Shown here piece after piece: positions 1 to 5,620 of a stretch of DNA of 5,620 nucleotides (position 1 is the stretch's first letter; each line of letters starts with the position of its first letter). This stretch comes from Candidatus Omnitrophota bacterium (GTDB taxonomy: Bacteria; Omnitrophota; Gorgyraeia; Tantalellales; Tantalellaceae). The notes below the pieces were generated by a model. That model searched no databases, was not told the DNA's origin, and saw nothing but the letters and a program-made list of their open reading frames with translations. Both the position numbers and the translations under genes were made by a program. Location: assembly GCA_030617085.1 (NCBI GenBank), contig JAUWWB010000076.1, forward strand, positions 1 to 5,620, in the 5' to 3' direction.

Positions 1-2
1 AA

Positions 3-26
3 GGGCAGGCACAGGGGCCTGCCCCT
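3..26. repeat. GC-rich palindromic intergenic repeat element
   Basis: Positions 3-10 (gggcaggc) pair perfectly with 17-24 (gcctgccc) around a 6-base loop. An alternative fold pairs 13-18 with 21-26. This two-way-folding form, ending in a tac/gta edge, resembles short dispersed palindromes found between genes in many bacteria. It may extend past the left edge. It could also act as a terminator for a gene outside the window. The dispersed-repeat reading is from recollection, not a search. Confidence 0.5.
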
Positions 27-39
27 ACATGTTTATTTT

Positions 40-75
40 GTACCTGTACCGCCTATTTTCGATTATCGATTTTCG
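40..75. repeat. Small AT-rich palindromes in the intergenic stretch
   Basis: Between the GC-rich element and the stop-codon hairpin lie two short inverted repeats, gtac-ct-gtac at 40-49 and tcga-tta-tcga at 59-69, and a direct repeat ttttcg at 56-61 and 70-75. They are too short to assign a role. No promoter or coding region can be supported here. Confidence 0.3.
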
Positions 76-85
76 GTTGCTCTGG

Positions 86-106
86 AAATTTTGCAAAGCA
101 AAATTT
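86..106 (-). terminator. AT-rich perfect hairpin directly after the stop codon
   Basis: Positions 86-94 and 98-106 form a perfect 9-bp inverted repeat with a 3-base loop, one base beyond the TAG of the large gene. The position suits a transcription terminator or 3'-end RNA structure. Against a standard Rho-independent terminator, the stem is AT-rich and no U-tract follows it on the minus strand (the next bases read CCAGAGC). Confidence 0.4.
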
Positions 107-107
107 G

Positions 108-3100
108 CTACAGCGACCGCATCAGCTCATCGTTGCCCCTCTTCCAGTCTTTAATCGATTCCCAGTTAACCGCTTTTATCGCCAGGACTGCCCTGCCCGA
201 AAATATCGTTGCCAGTATCGCCTCTATTTTTTCGCTCTTCGACTTTTTGACCAGCTCGTCGTAGTTGGTAATGGACACTCTTAAAAGACGCCTGTACCTT
301 TCTGTCAGATGATCCGGCGGCGAATCTTTTGTCCGGTACCCGTCTTCCTTGCCATACCTGTCGCATTCCACGGCCGTTATATCCGTAAAGAGGTCTATTA
401 CGGGGTTGAGGTGCCGCGCTCCGTTGGCATGGGCATCCACGAATCTTACCTTTTTCTCTATGATCCTGCTTGCCATCTCCTTCTTCTGCTCAAGAGTTAA
501 AGCTTCTCGCCTGGTATCCTTGTCTATTTCTTCAAGAAGCTTCTGCGCGAGAAATTCCCTGATCGCCGCCCTTTCTTTCTCACAGCTTTTGCCGTCTTTT
601 GACAGTAGGCGAATAACCATCCTGGTCTTGTTTTTGTCATGGTCCAGACCCTCGAAACGGCCGGTCACATCTTCATAAAAATCCGGCAGGCTTTTGCCTA
701 TTTCCGACTTCAGCCTCTTCAGCCAGTTGCCTTTCGCCAGGTAAGTCCTCGCATGGAGATTGTGACCCTTCTTGCCTAACGACTTTTCAATTTTCCTCAG
801 AAAACTTATTACGGGGTTTTTCGCTTCGTCAGACGCTGCCGGCCCAAAGGCGTATATGGACGTCTTCCTGATAATTTCGGCGATCTCCGAGATGATCTCT
901 TCTGCCGCTTTATACATGGGGACAGCTTTTATTGTCTGCGTCAGCTGTTTGTCCTCTTTCGGGAACATCTGACGGGTAAACGCGCGGATGACATAGTGGT
1001 GTCTGTTTTTTTCAAAATAATCGCGCCTGCCCTGCTCCTCATATTTTTTCTCGTGTTTTTCCAGCCATTTTTTGGCCGCCCTGTTAAGGCAGGATTCTAT
1101 TTCCCGCGTAATATCGGGGCTGATTTCATGCAGGTATTCCAGGACCTCGTGTAGGAATGCTACGGGATTATCCTCTATATTCTTATCAATGGCAAGAAAG
1201 CCGGGCTTTCCGTCCTCTTTTCTTCCTATCCCGAAGAAACCCTTTATCGCCCCTTCCGTAATTATCACTTGATCGGGAAGATTCTTTCTGAAAGTATCCA
1301 GAACGTCCTCGAGAAGCCTCTGCCTTCTCGGGAAAAACTTGAGCCTGAACCTGTGAATCAGTTCTTTTTCAACCCTTTCGATATAGGTTTGCGCGTCGGC
1401 GGGCGTTTGGTGTATCCGGGACAACTTGATCTTTTCTCCCGTTTCGATATGCTCTATAAGACCCTTGATCTTGTATTGCCCGTTTTCTTCTATTATATCC
1501 ACGGGATCCTGCGGTACAGACCTGCCATTTTTGTCCAGCACCGGCTCGCCGTTCTCGTCCAGCTTCAGCACCTCCCGGTATTTGCCTATCAATCTTACAA
1601 ACGGCGCGTCGCGATCCAGGTATCTTTCTCCAGTTTTGCCCTCTATCGTTTCAGAGGCGGCGGAGTGGCGTGCCGTGCTTTTGGCTTCCGGCTCTTTTTT
1701 CGGCAACGCGAACGTTGCGGCAAATGATGGGCCCTCTCCTTCTTTTACCCCCAGGATCTTTTTTAATTGCTGGAACTCATCATCATTCAAAGCTAAAATG
1801 ATGGAGGGGTGTTCTGACACGAACCTCCCCTTTCTATGCTTTTTGCCTTTTGCGAGATGCCTTCGAACCGTCATAACGTGGCCAACTTTTAATTTGCCAT
1901 GGCACTTGACCAACTTCGTCAATTCCTTGTAAAATGTGTCACTCCATGTTGTAGCGCCTGTATCACCTGCGGTTATTACAGGTGCAAGGCCTTTTATCTT
2001 AATGCCCCGCTTCTTGCACGTCCTGACAAGGCGATTGAGAACGCCGATCCAGGTGTCCGCGGCATAGCAAGCATCTATTATTGTCTTTATGTGGGATATA
2101 TCCAGGTATTCTGATCCATCATCTGCGGTTTTCCTGTGTTCCATGAGCGCTTTTACCCAATCTTTTTCTCTTATGTCGCACTGCTTATCAGCCGGGCTCC
2201 CTTTGTAAAGCTCTATAACGCCGCGGTTTCCGTGTATCTCGCCAAAAATGGCAGTGTTGCCGGAACACGTGGCTACGGCTCCCGTCACGTTGTCTTTTGT
2301 CGCGGGGGACACTGATATCTTTTCCATTTCCTCAGATGGTATCCCCCAATCTCTCCTGATCCTTGCCAGTTCATCCTGTTCCCAGAATCGATCTTCTCCT
2401 ATCATCGGCACGCTTCTGAAAACTTGTATATTTCCCGGGCTTACCCCCAAACGCAAAGCAACCGCGATTAAAGGCAGAGGATCGAACATTGGCTCCTCGT
2501 GGCAAATAATTATTACGTTAAAGTCCTTATCCAGCAGGACCTCTTCAGCGTATTTTTCCCTCTTTTTCAGGATAAAAGATATAAGTTCTTTTGAAATGTT
2601 CTCAGATGTTACCGGAAGCTTGAACCGCTTCAGCATAACCTCTACGGACCGCGCGACGGAAAACCGATCCACCATATCTTCCATCTGCTCAGTTTCCAGG
2701 TGGAATACCGGGTTATCAAATATCGTTAATATGTCTTTCGGGGAAAGCGTCCTCTCGAGTATTTCATCGTCCCGGTTAGCTAAAATTTCATATACATCTC
2801 TTCGGGGATATTCATCCGGTAAAGACGCTGCCATTTCCTGGAATAACTCAAGCCTCTGTTTGAGGTCGTCATTCCTGACATCCGTATCGCTCAAAGCGTT
2901 TACAACAAGAGGTATGATCTTCTTCCAGACCTTTATGTCCTTTTTTACTGCGACATCGATCTTTCTAAACGCTTTTACGGCTGACGTCCATTCTTCTACG
3001 GAATCGCGTGTAAACTCATGATCTAAAAATTCCATTATCGCAGGAACTATTTTCTCCGTCGCTATCCTGTCATTTCCTGGTGCCGCACCGATCACGCCAA

Positions 3101-5620
3101 GAGCATTTACCATTACCGGGGCCTCTGGTTCGGCAGGGACCAGCCGCTTGATTAACGCGGGCACTATTTTTTCCTTTACTATAACATGGTCCCCCAGGGA
3201 TTCAGCGATCATGCCGAGAGCTTCCGCGATAAGCATCAGGCCCAAATTAAAGTCCACGTTCCTTTTGTCGGTGGCTTCTAACTGTTCTATCAACGCGGGG
3301 ACTATTTTTTCCGTCACTATCTTGTCTTTTCCAGCCGCCGCGCCGATCGCGCCAAGAGCATTTATTATTGTCCTCTTCCCCCAGGTAGTCATGTCTTCCG
3401 AATCAAGATATCCAACTAACAGGAGCGACAGGGGCGCTATTTTTTCCTTTACTATAACATGGTCTCCCAAGGATTCAGCGATCCACCCGAGGGCTTCCGC
3501 GATAGTCGCTACAAGGTCCGGATTGCCGGTGGCTTCTAACTGTTCTATCAGCGCGGGGACTATTTTTTCCGTTACTATAACATGTCCCCCCAAGGATGCA
3601 GCGATCCTGTCGAGGGCTTGTAGCGGATATCGCGCAAAGTCCGGCTCGCCGGTGGCTTCTAACTGTTCTATCAGCGCGGAGACTATTTTTTCCGTCACCA
3701 TCTTGTCTTTTCCTGCCGCCGCGCCGATCACGCCCAGTGCTTCTATTATTTCCGCGGGATATATGTCACTCGGTTTCAGCCATTTAATTAGTGTGGGCAC
3801 TATTTTTTCCTTCACTAAAACATTGTCTCCCAATGATTTTCCGATCATGCCGAGGGCTTTCGCGATATATGCTGTCCGCTTCGCGTCACTTTCCCGAAGG
3901 AGTATTAATGCGGGAACTATTTTCTCATAATCGTACCGGCGGTCTTCTTCCGATGGCTGTCGATTCCAGTAGTAAACCTCCCTCACATAATGAAGGTTAT
4001 CACCTTTAAGGTTATCACCTTTCAGGACTAGTCTTGCGATCCCCCTGAGGGCTTCCACGATATGCGCTCTCCGATCCGCGTCATTTATGCTTTCCCGGAG
4101 GAGTATTAATGCGGGAACTATTTTCTCATAATCGTACCGGCGGCCTTCTTTCGATGGCAGGCAATTCCCGTTAATGACTTGCTCAACGTAATGAAGGTCG
4201 TCACCATTCAGGCCTGTAATGTCTTTTAACCTTTCCACAGAAAAAGGAACATCCTGCGTGACAGGGCTTTCTTGTTTTACAGCGCTCCGGCTTTCTCCCT
4301 TTTCTTCTTTCGACCCGCCGCTTGCGCCAAGAGCATCGCCGGGCAATTCAGCGGCAACGTCACCCTTATGCCCTTGCAACGGAACTTGTTTGTCACCTGT
4401 TTTCGCTGGCACAGCGGACTTCAGAAATCCCTCCACATGCGGCTCATCTTCCGGAACCGCGTTCAGCGCGTCCATCGCCGCCTTCCCCACAAACTTGATA
4501 ATGGTCTCCGCCTCTGCGGGCGATCTGCCTTCGGCAACAAGACGGATGAAGCGCCTCATGTCGTTCCGGTCGCCGGTCTCTTCGCTGAGCGCTTTGGCCA
4601 TTCCTACCAGAGCCGCGCCAAGCGGATAGGACCAGTCCGGTTCCGTTCCCGGTTCTATTTCATCGCTGTATGCCTCCTCTCCCGCCTCTTTTTTGAAGAA
4701 TCTTACGAGTTCAGTCCATTTTGAAGCGAGGGAGCGGCTCTTGTCTTTGAATTTTTCATACCCGCGGTCGAAAGCGTCTTTGAACCATTTTTTGCCGCCT
4801 TCTGTCTCATAATAGCGCAGACAGCCGACTGCGGAAGCCACGGGCACATCACAGTTGATGCGGCCCATCCAGGCATGCAGATAGTGGGTGAACTCGTGAG
4901 AAGCCGTTGCCCTGAACCTGGCAAGCAGCTCGAAAGGCGAAAGGTATATCGTGTTTGGCCGGTATCCTTCAATGTATTTTATGATCTTTTGATGCAGCTT
5001 ATCGCTTTGCCGAAAATCTTCGGGATCCGAAGTATATCCGGACACCTTCCACGCCCGTTGGAATACTATCAGATCCGCTATTACATAGAAGGCAAGGAAC
5101 ACAAGCGGCGGTGCTTGCGAAAAAAAGCATCCCAGCAGCCACTCAAGCGCCGTCCCGATGGTCAGCGTCCTCAAGATCAGCGGCTTGAACCTGACTACCG
5201 GGATCGGTACGGCACTTTTCACGAGCTCCCGGGCTATGTCTGTTTTTTCTTCCGGAGCCAGGTCGGGCAGGAGAATGTCGACGACTTCTTTCGCTTCCTC
5301 TTCAAGAACACCTTCCAGCTTCCGTGTAAATTTCACCCCGAAGAGCATTTGCAGAAAACCCACAACGGACGTCTCTTTCGCCGGTTCCGGAGTCTCCCTT
5401 GATGCGATCTCTTCCCGCTGGTAACGATGCAACCGTCTCGCACCCGTTCGCCCGGCAGCTTTTCTGTTTATGAAAAAATGGACACCGGCATGGACGACCA
5501 ATAAACCCCGCGTCACGAGATTCCATAGCCCCAGGGTAAAGAGCGCCGCTCCCGCGGCTGCGGTCCCGATGGTCAATCCGATAACGCCCGGGCTGAAAAG
5601 GGCCGCCTTCCCGCGGAAAG
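108..5620 (-). CDS. Giant multi-domain membrane-associated protein with HExxH motif, HEAT-like repeats and caspase-like cysteine peptidase domain (5' partial)
   Basis: The frame is open from the right edge of the window to a TAG at 108-110. The codons upstream of 5576 read FRGKAALFSPGVIG and join directly onto the following residues, with no stop and no ATG, GTG or TTG among them. The TTG at 5574-5576 has no Shine-Dalgarno-like sequence before it and interrupts a hydrophobic segment, so I call the gene partial. Residue numbers here count that TTG as 1. Seen in order: hydrophobic N-region to 36; hydrophobic segments 131-172; HExxH at 227-231; disordered-looking linker 385-447; HEAT-like repeats 484-925; caspase-like core 1018-1225 with His1115 and Cys1170; HEVLEYLHE at 1476-1484; unassigned C-terminus to 1822. 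From family knowledge, HEAT arrays are protein-binding scaffolds and clan CD enzymes cut peptides with a His/Cys dyad. A membrane-tethered protease or regulatory scaffold is my inference. No named family fits the whole chain, and I give no gene symbol. No other gene is visible on either strand, so operon context is unknown. Confidence 0.93.
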   Translation of the reverse strand, partial: FRGKAALFSPGVIGLTIGTAAAGAALFTLGLWNLVTRGLLVVHAGVHFFINRKAAGRTGARRLHRYQREEIASRETPEPAKETSVVGFLQMLFGVKFTRKLEGVLEEEAKEVVDILLPDLAPEEKTDIARELVKSAVPIPVVRFKPLILRTLTIGTALEWLLGCFFSQAPPLVFLAFYVIADLIVFQRAWKVSGYTSDPEDFRQSDKLHQKIIKYIEGYRPNTIYLSPFELLARFRATASHEFTHYLHAWMGRINCDVPVASAVGCLRYYETEGGKKWFKDAFDRGYEKFKDKSRSLASKWTELVRFFKKEAGEEAYSDEIEPGTEPDWSYPLGAALVGMAKALSEETGDRNDMRRFIRLVAEGRSPAEAETIIKFVGKAAMDALNAVPEDEPHVEGFLKSAVPAKTGDKQVPLQGHKGDVAAELPGDALGASGGSKEEKGESRSAVKQESPVTQDVPFSVERLKDITGLNGDDLHYVEQVINGNCLPSKEGRRYDYEKIVPALILLRESINDADRRAHIVEALRGIARLVLKGDNLKGDNLHYVREVYYWNRQPSEEDRRYDYEKIVPALILLRESDAKRTAYIAKALGMIGKSLGDNVLVKEKIVPTLIKWLKPSDIYPAEIIEALGVIGAAAGKDKMVTEKIVSALIEQLEATGEPDFARYPLQALDRIAASLGGHVIVTEKIVPALIEQLEATGNPDLVATIAEALGWIAESLGDHVIVKEKIAPLSLLLVGYLDSEDMTTWGKRTIINALGAIGAAAGKDKIVTEKIVPALIEQLEATDKRNVDFNLGLMLIAEALGMIAESLGDHVIVKEKIVPALIKRLVPAEPEAPVMVNALGVIGAAPGNDRIATEKIVPAIMEFLDHEFTRDSVEEWTSAVKAFRKIDVAVKKDIKVWKKIIPLVVNALSDTDVRNDDLKQRLELFQEMAASLPDEYPRRDVYEILANRDDEILERTLSPKDILTIFDNPVFHLETEQMEDMVDRFSVARSVEVMLKRFKLPVTSENISKELISFILKKREKYAEEVLLDKDFNVIIICHEEPMFDPLPLIAVALRLGVSPGNIQVFRSVPMIGEDRFWEQDELARIRRDWGIPSEEMEKISVSPATKDNVTGAVATCSGNTAIFGEIHGNRGVIELYKGSPADKQCDIREKDWVKALMEHRKTADDGSEYLDISHIKTIIDACYAADTWIGVLNRLVRTCKKRGIKIKGLAPVITAGDTGATTWSDTFYKELTKLVKCHGKLKVGHVMTVRRHLAKGKKHRKGRFVSEHPSIILALNDDEFQQLKKILGVKEGEGPSFAATFALPKKEPEAKSTARHSAASETIEGKTGERYLDRDAPFVRLIGKYREVLKLDENGEPVLDKNGRSVPQDPVDIIEENGQYKIKGLIEHIETGEKIKLSRIHQTPADAQTYIERVEKELIHRFRLKFFPRRQRLLEDVLDTFRKNLPDQVIITEGAIKGFFGIGRKEDGKPGFLAIDKNIEDNPVAFLHEVLEYLHEISPDITREIESCLNRAAKKWLEKHEKKYEEQGRRDYFEKNRHHYVIRAFTRQMFPKEDKQLTQTIKAVPMYKAAEEIISEIAEIIRKTSIYAFGPAASDEAKNPVISFLRKIEKSLGKKGHNLHARTYLAKGNWLKRLKSEIGKSLPDFYEDVTGRFEGLDHDKNKTRMVIRLLSKDGKSCEKERAAIREFLAQKLLEEIDKDTRREALTLEQKKEMASRIIEKKVRFVDAHANGARHLNPVIDLFTDITAVECDRYGKEDGYRTKDSPPDHLTERYRRLLRVSITNYDELVKKSKSEKIEAILATIFSGRAVLAIKAVNWESIKDWKRGNDELMRSL
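111..944 (-). other. C-terminal helical module of unknown function
   Basis: Residues 1545-1822 are mostly predicted helical and rich in Lys, Glu and Arg, with no membrane segments. A more compact, possibly conserved core is RFVDAHANGARHLNP followed by LFTDITAVECDRYG (1711-1742), which has clustered His, Asp, Asn and Cys. I do not recognise the family. The protein ends in a charged helix (KDWKRGNDELMRSL) just before the TAG. Confidence 0.4.
1005..1649 (-). other. Charged module with HEVLEYLHE motif
   Basis: Residues 1310-1524 begin with a probable beta region containing two close acidic-Asn-Gly loops (LDENGEPVLDKNG, 1339-1351), pass through helices, then reach a strand (GFLAIDKNI) followed by a helix with HEVLEYLHE at 1476-1484. 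The pattern strand, turn DNPV, then a helix with His-Glu resembles a zinc-protease core, but the second His is Glu (HExxE) and the next His lies at 1483. It could be a degenerate or unusual metal site, or just an amphipathic helix. A strongly charged, possibly coiled helix follows (1490-1524). Confidence 0.4.
1902..2525 (-). other. Caspase-like (clan CD) cysteine peptidase domain
   Basis: Residues about 1018-1225 show the expected order for a caspase/hemoglobinase fold. A hydrophobic strand opens it (FNVIIICH). A strand ending in the catalytic-His motif follows, AIFGEIHGNRG, with His1115 before Gly. About 55 residues later another strand ends in the catalytic-Cys motif IKTIIDACYAAD, with Cys1170 after Asp-Ala. 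Next comes a strand and loop APVITAGDTGATTW followed by a helix FYKELTKL, resembling the strand after the Cys in caspases, CHAT and clostripain-like proteases. In these families the His/Cys dyad cleaves after a specific residue. I cannot tell which subfamily this is, and the substrate is unknown. The assignment rests on motif order and spacing only. Confidence 0.6.
3164..3504. repeat. Near-identical 68-bp DNA copies inside the repeat array (3164-3231 and 3437-3504)
   Basis: The two 68-bp segments differ at about 6 positions and lie 273 bp (91 codons) apart in frame. They encode the other unit type, AEALGxIAESLGDHVIVKEK. They alternate with the 83-bp family, so the array is a mosaic of two kinds of unit rather than one monotonous repeat. 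Confidence 0.75.
3271..3734. repeat. Near-identical 83-bp DNA copies inside the repeat array (3271-3353 and 3652-3734)
   Basis: Counting by eye, the two 83-bp segments differ at 5 positions (78/83 identical) and lie 381 bp (127 codons) apart in the same frame. They encode the end of one unit and the start of the next (GAAAGKDK then VTEKIV). A third partial copy at 3529-3578 matches 3271-3320 at 48 of 50 positions. Similarity this high at DNA level indicates recent duplication or gene conversion. Confidence 0.8.
3891..4158. repeat. 67-bp direct repeat marking a 67-codon tandem duplication at the head of the HEAT array
   Basis: Positions 3891-3957 and 4092-4158 match at 64 of 67 positions and are 201 bp apart, exactly 67 codons. 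At protein level the duplication covers GDDLHYVEQ through the ALRGI helix against GDNLHYVRE through the ALGMI helix, sharing RRYDYEKIVPALILLRES. Two of the three base differences change an amino acid (Glu/Lys and Asp/Gly). The flanking parts of the unit have diverged more than this core. Confidence 0.85.
3993..4022. repeat. Perfect 15-bp tandem duplication encoding LKGDN twice
   Basis: The 15 bases at 3993-4007 are repeated exactly at 4008-4022, giving LKGDNLKGDN at residues 519-528. The corresponding place in the other half of the 67-codon duplication has a single LNGDD. It is an in-frame slippage-type insertion in the loop between the two duplicated blocks. Confidence 0.85.
4236..4424 (-). 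other. Hydrophilic low-complexity linker
   Basis: Residues 385-447 are rich in Gly, Ser, Lys, Glu, Pro and Ala, with no hydrophobic periodicity (for example GDALGASGGSKEEKGESR). This looks like a flexible spacer separating the membrane/HExxH half from the helical-repeat half. A second, shorter linker of the same character lies at residues 1280-1312, between the caspase-like region and the C-terminal modules. Confidence 0.6.
4740..4955 (-). other. HExxH zinc-metallopeptidase-like region
   Basis: Residues 222-234 read RATASHEFTHYLH. This is a full HExxH motif (His227, Glu228, His231) with an extra His at 234, on a predicted helix preceded by a small-residue turn (ATAS). In HExxH proteases the two His bind zinc and the Glu activates water, and a third ligand lies further on. 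Candidates here are His234 or a Glu in the following helical region such as Glu257 or Glu259, but I cannot decide between them. The surrounding sequence matches no protease family I can name. Chance occurrence of HExxH in a chain this long is possible, but the hydrophobic, helical context (EFTHYLHAW) supports a real site. Confidence 0.5.
5061..5186 (-). other. Second hydrophobic region, one or two predicted membrane helices
   Basis: Residues 131-172 contain two hydrophobic runs, about 133-150 (LILRTLTIGTALEWLLG) and 156-172 (PPLVFLAFYVIADLIVF), separated by a short FFSQAP turn. The spacing fits a helical hairpin. The region between the first hydrophobic segment and this one (about 50-130) is charged and helical. 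The HExxH motif follows about 55 residues later, so the metal-site region would lie next to the membrane. Topology is inferred by eye only. Confidence 0.55.
5469..5620 (-). other. Hydrophobic, probably membrane-spanning segment entering from outside the window
   Basis: The stretch from the window edge to about residue 36 is rich in Ala, Gly, Leu, Ile, Val and Phe, with very few charges until the Arg/Lys-rich run RKAAGRTGARRLHRYQR (38-54). A hydrophobic run followed by a strongly basic patch fits a membrane helix or pair of helices with the basic side facing the cytoplasm under the positive-inside rule. It is not a typical signal peptide, because the coding frame continues upstream of it. Confidence 0.6.

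Larger units (their letters stand above)
2802..4127 (-). other. HEAT-like alpha-helical repeat array, about 10 units
   Basis: The motif EKIVPALI or a close variant begins at residues 484, 551, 590, 629, 670, 711, 756, 802 and 841, with a degenerate KKIIPLVV at 885. Spacing is 67, then 39-46 residues. Each unit has a first helix (EKIVPALIEQLE), a loop with Asp/Asn/Pro, and a second helix of the form AEALGxIAxSLG. This two-helix pattern with conserved Pro and Ala-Leu-Gly positions is what HEAT repeats look like. Such arrays form curved solenoids that bind proteins. The units are very similar to each other, suggesting recent expansion. The ligand is unknown. Confidence 0.85.

Noticed and set aside
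1..107. tRNA or small structured RNA in the non-coding stretch
   Set aside because: No cloverleaf or conserved RNA motif is visible, only short palindromes.
2248..3021. Plus-strand open frame of 257 codons
   Set aside because: It is antisense to the large gene, Ser-rich and low in complexity, without a ribosome-binding site or known motif. It is a shadow frame.
3148..3930. Plus-strand open frame of 260 codons across the HEAT array
   Set aside because: It lies wholly antisense to the large gene. Its repeated Ser/Ile/Phe-rich peptide is simply the complement of the repeat units, with no recognisable domain.
3164..4158. Regular repeats as a possible CRISPR array
   Set aside because: The repeats keep a single reading frame, encode helical units with conserved hydrophobic positions, and have no unique spacers of constant length.
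5346..5348. ATG (Met77) as the true start of the large gene
   Set aside because: No Shine-Dalgarno-like sequence precedes it, and the upstream in-frame sequence encodes a coherent hydrophobic segment plus basic patch.
4875..5402. Plus-strand open frame of 175 codons over the HExxH region
   Set aside because: It overlaps the well-supported minus-strand domain completely and has an atypical Arg/Gln-rich composition.

Overview
The window is almost entirely one minus-strand coding region. It reads leftward from the right edge to a TAG stop at 108-110 and covers about 1836 in-window codons. The frame has no stop up to the right edge. The first start-like codon inside the window, a TTG at 5574-5576, has no ribosome-binding site and sits in the middle of a hydrophobic segment. 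The most economical reading is therefore that this is the C-terminal part of a larger protein whose start lies outside the window. The plus-strand and other-frame ORFs are shadows of this gene.

Residues are numbered from that TTG codon as residue 1. The order is: a hydrophobic stretch running in from the window edge to about residue 36; a second hydrophobic region (131-172); a zinc-protease-like HExxH motif (227-231, with a further His at 234); a low-complexity hydrophilic linker (385-447); about ten HEAT-like helical repeats of 39-46 residues, preceded by a 67-residue tandem duplication (454-925); a mostly helical region (925-1015); a domain with the hallmarks of a caspase-like (clan CD) cysteine protease, His1115 and Cys1170 (about 1018-1225); a short linker; a helical charged module containing a HEVLEYLHE motif (1310-1545); and a C-terminal module I do not recognise (1545-1822).

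Positions 1-107 are the only non-coding sequence. They hold an AT-rich perfect hairpin one base beyond the stop codon, small AT-rich palindromes, and a GC-rich palindromic element at the far left that looks like a dispersed intergenic repeat.

Organism: bacterial, with mixed GC and a very long multi-domain ORF rich in lysine, glutamate and isoleucine. Very large helical-repeat and protease-like proteins with membrane segments are typical of uncultured lineages such as Omnitrophota (OP3) and related members of the PVC group. This is an inference from style, not a marker-based assignment. Functionally, the chain joins membrane anchoring, a putative zinc-protease-like site, a repeat scaffold for protein binding and a putative caspase-like protease. 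A surface-associated or signalling protease would fit, but no partner genes are visible to confirm this.
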